Shown: one piece after another, positions 32,942 through 40,166 of the stretch
Layout: each line of letters begins with the position of its first letter
Numbering within the stretch: position 1 is the stretch's first letter
Assembly: GCF_000582785.1 (NCBI RefSeq)
Contig: NZ_HG931174.1
Coordinates: forward strand, 241,424 to 305,423
Source of the DNA: Candidatus Blastococcus massiliensis AP3
GTDB lineage: Bacteria > Actinomycetota > Actinomycetes > Mycobacteriales > Geodermatophilaceae
Reading direction: 5' to 3'
Length of the DNA stretch: 64,000 nt
Position numbers and translations under genes: made by a program
The notes under the pieces: generated by a model
The model's database searches: none
What the model was told of the DNA's origin: nothing
Seen by the model: only the letters and a program-made list of their open reading frames with translations

Positions 32942-34264
32942 GTGAGTGACGACCGACCGGTGATGCCGCGGGGCTCGGTGTCGCGGACCGCGCGACTTGC
33001 CTCCCTCCCCCTGGGCGCCGCGGGCCGGGCCACCCTCGGGCTGGGCAAGCGGCTCTCCGGCCAGTCCGCGGATGCCGTCACCGCCGAGCTCCAGCAGCGC
33101 ACCGCCGAGCAGCTCTTCGCCGTGCTGGGCCAGCTCAAGGGCGGCGCCATGAAGCTGGGGCAGACGCTCTCGGTGTTCGAGGCCGCGGTTCCCGAGGAGA
33201 TGGCCGCCCCCTACCGCGAGGCGCTGGTCAAGCTCCAGGAGGAGGCGCCGCCCATGCCGGTGCGCACCGTGCACGCGGTGCTCGCCCAGCAGCTCGGCGG
33301 CACGTGGCGCCAGCGGTTCAAGGAGTTCGACGACCAGCCGGCCGCGGCGGCGAGCATCGGCCAGGTGCACCGGGCCACCTGGCGCGACGGGCGCGACGTC
33401 GCCGTGAAGATCCAGTACCCGGGCGCGGCCACGGCGCTCATGTCCGACCTCAACCAGCTCGCCCGCTTTGCCCGCCTGTTCGCGGCGATCTTCCCCGGCA
33501 TGGACGTCAAGCCGCTGATCGCCGAGCTCAAGGCCCGCGTGGTCGAGGAGCTGGACTACACCCTCGAGGCCGACGCCCAGCGCGGCTTCGCCGCGGCGTA
33601 CCCCGACGACCCGCAGATCGTGGTTCCGCGGGTGGTGGCGAGCGCGCCCAAGGTCATCGTCTCCGAGTGGCTCGAGGGCACGCCGCTGTCGCGGATCATC
33701 ACCTCCGGCACCCGCGAGCAGCGCGACCGCGCGGGCATGCTGATGGCGCTGCTGCACTTCTCCGCGCCGCAGCGGGCGGGGCTGCTGCACGCCGATCCGC
33801 ACCCGGGCAACTTCCGCTTGCTGCCCGACGGCCGGCTCGGCGTCATCGACTTCGGGGCGACCGCGCGGCTGCCCGACGGCCACCCCGAGCCGATCGGCCG
33901 GCTGCTGCGCTGGGCCCTGGAGGGCCGGGCCGACGAGGTGCTCGCCGACCTGCGTGCCGAGGGCTTCGTCCTGCCGACGGCGCACATCGACGCCCAGGGC
34001 GTGCACGACTTCCTGCGTCCGATGCTCGACCCGGTCGCGGAGCCCCGGTTCCACTTCACTCGCGCCTGGATGCAGGAGCAGGCGGCCCGGGTCTCCGATC
34101 CGCGCAACGAGGCCAGCCGGCTGGGCCGGCAGCTCAACCTGCCGCCTGCCTACCTGCTGATCCACCGGGTGACGATCGGCTCGATCGGCGTGCTCTGCCA
34201 GCTCGACTCCGAGGGCGCCTTCCGCGGCGTCCTCGAGGAGTGGCTCCCCGGCTTCACCGAGTGA
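32942..34264 (+). CDS. ABC1/AarF/UbiB-type atypical kinase
   Basis: The 440-aa protein has the family's KxGQ motif (MKLGQTLSVFE), the Ala-rich nucleotide loop AAASIGQVHRA, VKIQYP with the ATP-site Lys, LHADPHPGNF (catalytic loop) and VIDFGA (metal-binding Asp). UbiB-type proteins are ATPases linked to isoprenoid quinone metabolism; in actinobacteria the role is open. GTG 32942 follows a GAGGAGGA site. The homologue Rv3197 sits beside whiB7 as here. A 16-bp hairpin ends the gene. Confidence 0.9.
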   Translation: MSDDRPVMPRGSVSRTARLASLPLGAAGRATLGLGKRLSGQSADAVTAELQQRTAEQLFAVLGQLKGGAMKLGQTLSVFEAAVPEEMAAPYREALVKLQEEAPPMPVRTVHAVLAQQLGGTWRQRFKEFDDQPAAAASIGQVHRATWRDGRDVAVKIQYPGAATALMSDLNQLARFARLFAAIFPGMDVKPLIAELKARVVEELDYTLEADAQRGFAAAYPDDPQIVVPRVVASAPKVIVSEWLEGTPLSRIITSGTREQRDRAGMLMALLHFSAPQRAGLLHADPHPGNFRLLPDGRLGVIDFGATARLPDGHPEPIGRLLRWALEGRADEVLADLRAEGFVLPTAHIDAQGVHDFLRPMLDPVAEPRFHFTRAWMQEQAARVSDPRNEASRLGRQLNLPPAYLLIHRVTIGSIGVLCQLDSEGAFRGVLEEWLPGFTE

Positions 34265-34299
34265 ACCGGGCCGGACGCTCGGAGAGCGTCCGGCCCGGT
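34265..34299. terminator. Bidirectional hairpin terminator
   Basis: A perfect 16-bp inverted repeat (ACCGGGCCGGACGCTC) with a 3-nt loop starts right after the AarF stop and lies 7 bp from the stop of the small gene behind whiB7. It can serve both strands. Confidence 0.88.
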
Positions 34300-34305
34300 C
34301 GGTCA

Positions 34306-34545
34306 CTACACAGAGGCGCTGAGCCGGGCGGCGCGCCGCGCCGCCCGCTCGGCACGCAGGGCGGCCTTGCGCGCCCGGTACAGGCGGTGCGCACGGGAGA
34401 CCCGCTGGGCCTCCTCCTGCATCTCCTGCATCCGTCTGTGGGCGAGTACCTGCTCGTACGAGTGCATGATCGTGTCCTCGGTGGTCGATGCTGATGCGGG
34501 CGCCCGCGTCGAGGGGACGGGGGCGAACTGCTGCCGGCTGGTCAT
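34306..34545 (-). CDS. Small basic protein translationally coupled to whiB7
   Basis: The 79-aa protein starts at ATG 34545, overlapping the whiB7 stop by 4 bp (ATGA). Residues 1-26 are Ser/Thr/Ala/Pro-rich. From MHSYEQVLAHRRMQEMQEEA at residue 27 on, the sequence looks like one long amphipathic helix that ends strongly basic (RARKAALRAERAARRAARL). No family is recognised. Coupling implies co-expression with WhiB7; nucleic-acid, ribosome or sigma-factor binding are possible given the charge, but this is inference. An internal start at ATG 34467 is possible. Confidence 0.6.
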   Translation of the reverse strand: MTSRQQFAPVPSTRAPASASTTEDTIMHSYEQVLAHRRMQEMQEEAQRVSRAHRLYRARKAALRAERAARRAARLSASV

Positions 34546-34886
34546 GCGGCGGTCACCTTGCGGGGACGGCCACGGGGTCGCTTGCGCGCGATGACCACCC
34601 CGCGGTCGAAGATCTCGCCTCCCCAGACGCCCCAGGGCTCGGCGCGGTCCAGCGCACCGGCCAGGCAGGCGTCCCGGACCGGGCAGGCCGCGCAGAACGC
34701 CTTGGCGCGTTCCAGCTCGGCGGGGCTCTCGGCGAACCAGAGCTCCGGGTCCTCCTGCCGGCACGGCATCGGGTGCCGCACCGGTGCGGGTGACAGAGGC
34801 GTGTGCGGCCGTCGCGGTGTCGCGCCGCCGGTCCGGGGCAGGCCGGGCCGGTGGAGGGACATCGGGCGGTCGAGCGTCTGCTGCAC
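34542..34886 (-). CDS. whiB7: WhiB7-type redox/stress transcription factor
   Basis: The 114-aa protein has the WhiB iron-sulphur ligands Cys42, Cys65, Cys68 and Cys74 (C-x22-C-x2-C-x5-C). The turn GVWGG at 86-90 contacts the primary sigma factor. A C-terminal AT-hook RPRGRPRK at 103-110 distinguishes WhiB7 from other Wbl proteins. WhiB7 binds SigA region 4 and activates intrinsic antibiotic-resistance genes after ribosome stress, recognising AT-rich DNA just upstream of the -35. GTG 34886 follows GAGGAGGAG. Its long leader (34887 to about 35395) carries uORFs and an attenuator. Confidence 0.95.
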   Translation of the reverse strand: MQQTLDRPMSLHRPGLPRTGGATPRRPHTPLSPAPVRHPMPCRQEDPELWFAESPAELERAKAFCAACPVRDACLAGALDRAEPWGVWGGEIFDRGVVIARKRPRGRPRKVTAA

Positions 34887-34962
34887 TGCCGCTCCTCCTC
34901 GTGCTCGTCGTCTGACGGCCGGCGGGGACCCGCCGACCGAAGTCGGGGCCGGGTGCCGCGGA

Positions 34963-35006
34963 GGAAAAGAAAGAAGCCGCGGATCCCGGGATTCGGGTTC
35001 CGCGGC
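34963..35006 (-). terminator. whiB7 leader attenuator (Rho-independent terminator)
   Basis: On the minus strand, GCCGCGGA (35006-34999) pairs with TCCGCGGC (34983-34976), and an inner CCCG/CGGG extends the stem. A T-rich tail, TTCTTTCTTTTCC (34975-34963), follows directly. This is the only stem with a clear T-tract noticed in the window. A further CCGCGG at about 34955-34961 could compete for pairing and act in antitermination. It ends about 76 nt before the whiB7 start. Between them lies a UUCG-capped hairpin (34933-34946). Confidence 0.85.
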
Positions 35007-35028
35007 CTCGAGGAGGACCGGCGAGCGG

Positions 35029-35097
35029 TTAGCTCTGCGGTCTCCCCGGGGGGTGGATCCCGAGGGTGGTGCCGTTGTTCTCGGTGGTGGTGCTCAT
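35029..35097 (-). CDS. whiB7 uORF (22 aa)
   Basis: ATG 35097 opens a 22-codon frame beginning MSTTTENNGTT and ending at TAA 35029, 22 nt before the attenuator stem. Position and size fit the upstream ORFs that sense translation stress in mycobacterial and Streptomyces whiB7 leaders. It has no clear SD of its own and is in frame with the longer leader ORF starting at 35325, so it may be only its tail. Confidence 0.55.
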   Translation of the reverse strand: MSTTTENNGTTLGIHPPGRPQS

Positions 35098-35325
35098 GGG
35101 CGCGATGCCGGCGAGGTCCTTCAGGTAGGACGGGCGAGCGGTGTGGCGCTCATCGATGGCGCGGAGACGAACCGCGACGGGCACACCGGTCCCCTGGACC
35201 TGGGCTGCGACGGGCGCGACGACGATCCGGTTGCCGCCGGCCGCCAGGCAGGCGGCCGGACGCACGGCGACGCCGCCCGAGCCGGGGAACCCGGTGGGGG
35301 CGTCGGTCCACGTCGTGCTGATCAC
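35029..35325 (-). CDS. Longer whiB7 leader ORF (98 codons)
   Basis: GTG 35325 follows a very strong ribosome site (AAGGAGGGGTGAC), and the frame stays open for 98 codons to the same TAA at 35029. The peptide (MISTTWTDAPTGFPGSGG and on) resembles no known protein. The ribosome site suggests it is translated. Stalling anywhere along it, or at the nested uORF, could then control the attenuator. Conservation in relatives would show whether the peptide or only its translation matters. Confidence 0.5.
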   Translation of the reverse strand: MISTTWTDAPTGFPGSGGVAVRPAACLAAGGNRIVVAPVAAQVQGTGVPVAVRLRAIDERHTARPSYLKDLAGIAPMSTTTENNGTTLGIHPPGRPQS

Positions 35326-35400
35326 GTCACCCCTCCTTCCGGTTCTCGAGCGCGGCCGGACGGCCGTGCTCGGGGCTGGGTGCAGCTGGTGTGGTTCAGG

Positions 35401-35439
35401 ACACTAGGAGCGAGCGCTCCGGACGGTCAATCGAATTAA
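35401..35439 (-). promoter_or_regulatory. whiB7 promoter with WhiB7 autoregulatory site
   Basis: On the minus strand the order is TTAATT (35439-35434), 3 bp, -35 TTGACC (35430-35425), an 18-bp spacer, and -10 TAGTGT (35406-35401). An AT-rich tract 3 bp upstream of the -35 is the known WhiB7 recognition arrangement at its own promoter. Initiation is expected near 35393-35395, giving a leader of about 510 nt. Confidence 0.8.
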
Positions 35440-35498
35440 CGCCACATACCGCAAAAAGATGGTCAGACCCCTCGGAAGCCCGCCGGGCGGCCGCTGGA

Positions 35499-37517
35499 TC
35501 AGCCGGAGACGGCCGCCAGCACGTCCTCGCCGTAGAGCTCGAGCTTGCGGGCGCCGATGCCGGGCAGAGCGGAGAGCTCCCGCAGGCTGGCCGGACGGGT
35601 CTCCGCGATTGCCTGGAGCGTGGCGTCGGTGAAGACGACGTAGGCCGGCACCGAGGCCGTCTGCGCGGCCTGACTGCGCCACGCCCGCAGCCGCTCGAAC
35701 AGCTCCCCGGCCTCTCCCTCGAGCACCACCTTGGGTCGCTTCGTGGTCCGCCTGGCCGGCGGCGCGGTCGGACCGGAGTCGGGCGCCAGTCCGGTGAGGA
35801 AGCGACTGCGCGGCCTGGCCCGCTTGGCACCCGGGTTGCGCGCCAGCGACCACGACAGGGCGAGCTGCTCCCGGGCCCGGGTGATGGCGACGTAGAGCAG
35901 CCGCCGCTCCTCCTCGACCGCATCGGGCCGCGACAGCGACTGCGCGATCGGCAGCACGCCGTCGACGAGTCCGACGACGAAGACGGCGTCCCACTCCAGG
36001 CCCTTGGCCGCGTGCATGGACGCCAGCGTCACGCCCTGCACGGTCGGCGCGTGCTGGGCGTCGGCCCGCGCGGCCAGGTGGGCGACGAACCCGGGCAGGT
36101 CCAGCGACGGGTTCTCCGCGACCAGGTCGACGGCCAGGTCGACCAGGGCAGCCAGGGACTGCCAGCGGTCACGGGCCGCCCCACCGGAGGGGGGACGGTG
36201 CTCCACCCAGCCGGTGGACGCGAGCACGTCGCGGACGGTCGGCACGAGCATGCCCGGCTCGCTGCCGCCGGCGGCCGCGCCACGGAGCAGCAGCACCGCC
36301 TCGCGCACCTCGGGCCGCTCGAAGAAGCGCTCGCCGCCCCTGAGCACGTAAGGGACGCCGACGTCGGAGAGCGCCGACTCGTACACCTGCGACTGCGCGT
36401 TGATCCGGAACAGCACGGCGATCTCGCTGGCCGGGGTGCCCTCGTCGATCAGCGCCTTGCAGCGGGCGGCGACGGCCGCGGCCTCGGCCGGCTCGTCGGG
36501 GTACTCCTTGAACGTGGGCTCGGCGGCGTCGGCTCGCTGGCCCAGCAGCCGGAGCCCGGGCAGGCCCTTGCGCTTCGGAGCCATGCCGATCAGCCGGTTC
36601 GCCAGGCCGACCACCTGCGGCGTCGACCGGTAGTCGCGTTCGAGCTTGACCACCTCGGCGTCGGGATAGCGGTCGGCGAAGCCCAGCAGGTAGTCGGGGT
36701 CGGCGCCGGTGAAGGAGTAGATGGTCTGGTTCGGGTCGCCCACGACGCAGACCTCGGCGCGCCCGCCGAGCCACGCGTCCAGCAGCCGCTGCTGCAGCGG
36801 GTTGACGTCCTGGTACTCGTCGACGACGAAGTACCGGTACTGGTCGCGCACCGCACGGGCCACGTCGGGGTGGCCCTCGAGCGCGTAGGCGGTGACGAGG
36901 AGGAGGTCCTCGAAGTCCAGGGCGCCGTCGCGCTCCTTGGCCGACTCGTAGCTGGCGTAGACGGCGGCGACCGCGGCGGCCTCGAACGGGGGCTCGCGCC
37001 CGGCCGCCTTGGCGCGGGCCGGGTAGTCCTCCGGCGTCGCCAGCGTCGTCTTCGCCCACTCGATCTCGCTGGCCAGGTCGCGCAGGCTGGTGCGGTCGGT
37101 GGTGAGCCGGTTGCGCGCGGCGGCGGTGGCGACCACCCGCAGCTTGTTCTCGATCAGCTGGGGCATGGGGCCGCCCAGGACGCGCGGGGCGAAGTAGCGC
37201 AGCTGGCGCATCGCCGCGGCGTGGAACGTGCGGGCCTGGACCCCTCCGACGTCGAGGGCGTTGAGCCGGGTGCGGAGCTCGCCGGCGGCGCGGGCGGTGA
37301 AGGTCACCGCGAGCACCTGCTCGGGAACGTAGACGCCGGTGTGCACCCCGTAGGCGATGCGATGGGTGATCGTGCGGGTCTTCCCGGTGCCGGCGCCGGC
37401 CAGGATGCAGACGGGACCGGTGACCGCCTGCGCCGCGGCCTGCTGCTCGGCGTCCAGCCCGGCCAGCACCTCCTCCGCGCGCGTGTCCGCCCGAGTCCCC
37501 GCGCTCAACGGCGGCAT
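35499..37517 (-). CDS. uvrD2: ATP-dependent DNA helicase UvrD2
   Basis: The 672-aa superfamily-1 3'-5' helicase has Walker A LAGAGTGKTRTITHRIA, motif II VVDEYQDVNPLQ, GDPNQTIYSFTGA, motif IV-VI segments and YVAITRAREQL. The C-terminal HRDC domain (VVFTDATLQAIAETRPASLRELSALPGIGARKLELYG) distinguishes UvrD2 from UvrD1. It unwinds DNA in repair and replication. It is convergent in position with whiB7 regulation as in mycobacteria (Rv3198c), and divergent from mycoredoxin across 153 bp. Confidence 0.95.
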   Translation of the reverse strand: MPPLSAGTRADTRAEEVLAGLDAEQQAAAQAVTGPVCILAGAGTGKTRTITHRIAYGVHTGVYVPEQVLAVTFTARAAGELRTRLNALDVGGVQARTFHAAAMRQLRYFAPRVLGGPMPQLIENKLRVVATAAARNRLTTDRTSLRDLASEIEWAKTTLATPEDYPARAKAAGREPPFEAAAVAAVYASYESAKERDGALDFEDLLLVTAYALEGHPDVARAVRDQYRYFVVDEYQDVNPLQQRLLDAWLGGRAEVCVVGDPNQTIYSFTGADPDYLLGFADRYPDAEVVKLERDYRSTPQVVGLANRLIGMAPKRKGLPGLRLLGQRADAAEPTFKEYPDEPAEAAAVAARCKALIDEGTPASEIAVLFRINAQSQVYESALSDVGVPYVLRGGERFFERPEVREAVLLLRGAAAGGSEPGMLVPTVRDVLASTGWVEHRPPSGGAARDRWQSLAALVDLAVDLVAENPSLDLPGFVAHLAARADAQHAPTVQGVTLASMHAAKGLEWDAVFVVGLVDGVLPIAQSLSRPDAVEEERRLLYVAITRAREQLALSWSLARNPGAKRARPRSRFLTGLAPDSGPTAPPARRTTKRPKVVLEGEAGELFERLRAWRSQAAQTASVPAYVVFTDATLQAIAETRPASLRELSALPGIGARKLELYGEDVLAAVSG

Positions 37518-37670
37518 CGGATCACTCTTTCCAGTGGCACGGACCGATCCTCCCAGCCGCTACCGACGTCGTGGGGGAAGCATCCCCAGGACGGCCGCGT
37601 TGACCGGGGCACACGCGTGCTGTCCGCCCAGGGGTGGACCCGCCACGCTCGACCAGGGAGGATCCCCTCG

Positions 37671-37937
37671 ATGACCACGACCCCCGGCGCCGCCGTGACG
37701 ATGTACACCACGACGTGGTGTGGCTACTGCGTCCGGCTGAAGAAGCTCATGCAGATCGAGGGCATCGACTTCGCCGAGGTGGACATCGAGCAGGACGAGG
37801 CGGCCGCGGACCTGGTCTCGAACGCCAACGGTGGCAACCGCACCGTGCCCACGCTGATCTTCCGCGACGGGACCGCGCTCACCAACCCCGGCATCGACCA
37901 GGTCAAGGCGCAGCTCGCCTCGGCCGCGGAGGCGTGA
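37671..37937 (+). CDS. mrx1: Mycoredoxin (glutaredoxin-like mycothiol oxidoreductase)
   Basis: The 88-aa protein has the active site WCGYC with Cys17 and Cys20 and the NRTVPTLIF cis-Pro loop. These residues, the size and the position beside uvrD2 match Mrx1 (Rv3198A), which reduces protein-mycothiol mixed disulphides. This supports a mycothiol-producing host. GGGAGGA lies upstream of ATG 37671. It is followed after 7 bp by the ANTAR-domain gene, probably on one transcript. Confidence 0.94.
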   Translation: MTTTPGAAVTMYTTTWCGYCVRLKKLMQIEGIDFAEVDIEQDEAAADLVSNANGGNRTVPTLIFRDGTALTNPGIDQVKAQLASAAEA

Positions 37938-37944
37938 CGGTCCC

Positions 37945-38478
37945 GTGATCCCCGGTCCCCGCCCCTCGGACGGGCAGTCGCGCCCGGTCCCGGGTGCGGG
38001 TGGCCCGGCGCCGGTCGTCGTGACCCGCACGCCGGAGGGCTGGGCGGTCGTGTCGACGGCCGGCTCCGAGGCGGTCGCCGACCTGGTCGAGGGCCTGTCC
38101 CTGGCCGACCTCGTCGCCGAGGAGTTCGGCCTGCTGCCCGAGCCGGACCGGTCGGCCCGTCGCTCCGCCCGCGGCGCCGCCGGGGACGCCGGCGACGACG
38201 ACCCGGCCGCCGTCCGCATCGCCGCGCTCGAGCGCACCGTGGCCCAGCTCGAGCACGCCCTGGCCGCGCGCGTGGCCACCGAGCGCGCCATCGGCGTGCT
38301 GGCCGAGCGGCACTCGCTCAGCGTCCGCGCCGCCTTCGAGGCGCTGCGCCGCGATGCCCGGTCCCAGGGCCGGCCAGTCGCCGAACTGGCCCGCGAGGTG
38401 CTCGACGGCCTGGCCGCGGAGCTCCCCGCCGTCCCGGAGCAGACCGTTGCGGTGGGCGCCGCGGACGGCCGGTCCTGA
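37945..38478 (+). CDS. ANTAR-domain protein
   Basis: The 177-aa protein has an N-terminal region without a recognised fold (VVVTRTPEGWAVVSTAGSEA), an acidic linker, and a C-terminal helical segment about 100-160. That segment reads ALAARVATERAIGVLAERHSLSVRAAFEALRRDARS then VAELAREVL, the ANTAR pattern. ANTAR domains bind paired RNA hairpins and act as antiterminators. There is no receiver or GAF domain, so the input signal is unknown. The start is GTG 37945. Neighbours are mrx1 upstream and the kinase-like gene, whose CTG start overlaps its stop. Confidence 0.8.
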   Translation: MIPGPRPSDGQSRPVPGAGGPAPVVVTRTPEGWAVVSTAGSEAVADLVEGLSLADLVAEEFGLLPEPDRSARRSARGAAGDAGDDDPAAVRIAALERTVAQLEHALAARVATERAIGVLAERHSLSVRAAFEALRRDARSQGRPVAELAREVLDGLAAELPAVPEQTVAVGAADGRS

Positions 38479-39125
38479 CCCGCCCCGAACCGCTCACCCC
38501 GGCCGCGCTGGCCGACCGGCTCGCCGAGCTGCTGGCCGGGCTGCCGCCCGAGCCGGACGCCGCCGCCCTGCGCGTCGCCGTCGACGGGCCGGAGCTGGCC
38601 GAGCCGCAGACCCTGGCCCGAGCGCTCGCGGACCGGCTGCCCGCGCTGGGTCGCGGCTCCGTCGTCGTGCCCGCCGAAGGCTTCTACCGCCCGGCGTCCC
38701 TGCGGCTCGAGCACGGCCGCACCGACCCCGACGCCCGCTACACCGACTGGCTGGACGCCGGCGCCCTGACCCGGGAGGTGCTCGCCCCGGTGGGAGCCGG
38801 TGGCTCCGGCCGCTATCTCCCCGTGCTGTGGGACCTGGCCCGCGACCGTGCTGCCCGTGCCCACCCGGAGCCGGCGCCCGCCGGCGGCGTCCTGCTCGTG
38901 CCCGGCACCCTGCTGCAGGGCATCGGCCTGCCGTTCGACGTCGTGGTCCACCTGCGGGTCAGTCCTGCCGCCCGCCGCCGGCGCACCCCGGACGACCAGG
39001 CGTGGGCGCTGCCGGCGTTCGACCGCTACGACGACGAGGTCGATCCGATGGCGCTCGCCGACGCCGTGGTGCTGGCCGACCACGCCGACCGTCCAGCGCT
39101 CGTGCTCGCCGGCCGCCTTCTCTGA
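38475..39125 (+). CDS. Uridine-kinase-like protein, apparent CTG start
   Basis: The frame encodes VAVDGPELAEPQTLARALADRLP, VVVPAEGFYRPASLRLEHGRTDPDARYTDWLD and VLLVPGTLLQGIGLPFDVVVHLRVS, the pattern of uridine-kinase-like P-loop relatives in actinobacteria. The conserved part begins far upstream of the first GTG (38667). The only start that covers it is CTG 38475, which overlaps the ANTAR stop as CTGA and gives 216 aa. The usual GxxGSGKS P-loop is not present, so activity is uncertain. Confidence 0.7.
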   Translation: MTRPEPLTPAALADRLAELLAGLPPEPDAAALRVAVDGPELAEPQTLARALADRLPALGRGSVVVPAEGFYRPASLRLEHGRTDPDARYTDWLDAGALTREVLAPVGAGGSGRYLPVLWDLARDRAARAHPEPAPAGGVLLVPGTLLQGIGLPFDVVVHLRVSPAARRRRTPDDQAWALPAFDRYDDEVDPMALADAVVLADHADRPALVLAGRLL

Positions 39126-39126
39126 C

Positions 39127-39182
39127 GGCCTGCCTGCAGGGGCCCGCCGCGAGCGTGCGAGCGGTGGGGGGCGGGCAGGTCC
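39127..39182. repeat. GAGCGTGC-tipped intergenic hairpin, copy 3
   Basis: The core CCGCGAGCGTGCGAGCGG forms a stem CCGC/GCGG, flanked by CTGCAGGGGCCCG and GGTGGGGGGCGGG and ending GGTCCTT at the nudC stop. It lies between convergent stops and can pair over its length (CCTGCC with GGCAGG). Likely terminator. Confidence 0.8.
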
Positions 39183-40166
39183 TTACCCGAACTCGCCGGC
39201 CAGCCAGCGGTCGATGATGTTGCGGGCGATGGAGACCGCCGGCGGCAGCGCGGACAGGCCCTCGCCCGCGCGCAACTGCTCCCGGGAGAACCAGCGGGCC
39301 TCCTCGATCTCGGAGGGATCGAGGATCAGGTCGCCGGCGCTCTCGGCGCGGGCGACGAAGCCCAGCATGAGCGACTGCGGGAACGGCCAGGGCTGGCTGC
39401 CGACGTAGCGCACGTCGGTGACCTGCAGCCCCACCTCCTCGGCGACCTCCCGGACGACGGCGGCCTCGGCGGACTCCCCCGGCTCGACGAAGCCGGCCAG
39501 GATCGAGAACCGGCCGGGGGGCCAGACCGCCTGCCGGCCCAGCACGACGCGCCCGTCTCCGTCGTGCACGAGCATGATCACGGCCGGGTCCACGCGCGGG
39601 AAGAGGTCGGTGCCGGTGGTCGGGTCGCGCTGCACCCACCCGGCCCGCTCGATCACGGTGGCCGCGCCGGTGAGCGGGCTGAAGCGGTTGCGCTCGTGCC
39701 ACTCCATGATGCCGACGGCCTGCACCAGCAGACCGGCGTCGAGGTCGCCCAGCTCCGTGGCGAGGTCGCGCAGTCCGGCCCAGCGGTCGACCGGGCGGCC
39801 GCTGACCGTGAGGGCCCGCTCCCCGCGGACGGCGGCGTACGGGACGCCGTCGGCCTCACCGAGGAAGATCGCGCCGACGGGCAGCTCGGGCTGCTCGTCC
39901 CAGATCAGCCGGGTGCCGTCCGGCGTCTGCTCCACGGGGGCGGTGCGGTGCCGGTCGACGGTGAGCACGAGCACGGGACGGCCACCGGTCGGGTCCGGCA
40001 GGGACCGGGCGAGGTGGGCCCGGTCGTGGGCGACGCGGGAGAGCACCGGGACCGTGCCGCTCGACGGGATCTCCGCGGACGGCCAGGCGCCCCCGGAACC
40101 GCGCTCGGGATCGGCGGTGGGCGGCGGGTTGTCGGCCGGGGTGCTGCCTCCGGGCGGGACCGTCAC
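39183..40166 (-). CDS. nudC: NADH pyrophosphatase-type Nudix hydrolase lacking the zinc ribbon
   Basis: The 327-aa protein has the Nudix box GFVEPGESAEAAVVREVAEEVG at about 222-243 and the SQPWPFPQS signature of NudC enzymes, which cleave NAD(H) and can decap NAD-RNA. FPRVDPAVIMLV matches the family. The zinc-ribbon region between WHERNRF and FPR has no Cys at all (SPLTGA and RDPTTG replace the CxxC pairs). GTG 40166 overlaps the M16 gene stop. The frame runs upstream only as antisense. Confidence 0.9.
   Translation of the reverse strand: MTVPPGGSTPADNPPPTADPERGSGGAWPSAEIPSSGTVPVLSRVAHDRAHLARSLPDPTGGRPVLVLTVDRHRTAPVEQTPDGTRLIWDEQPELPVGAIFLGEADGVPYAAVRGERALTVSGRPVDRWAGLRDLATELGDLDAGLLVQAVGIMEWHERNRFSPLTGAATVIERAGWVQRDPTTGTDLFPRVDPAVIMLVHDGDGRVVLGRQAVWPPGRFSILAGFVEPGESAEAAVVREVAEEVGLQVTDVRYVGSQPWPFPQSLMLGFVARAESAGDLILDPSEIEEARWFSREQLRAGEGLSALPPAVSIARNIIDRWLAGEFG

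Noticed and set aside
34600..34900. Whether the WhiB protein could be WhiB1-4 or WhiD instead of WhiB7
   Set aside because: The RGRPRK AT-hook at the C-terminus, the long leader with attenuator and the uvrD2/AarF neighbours together identify WhiB7.
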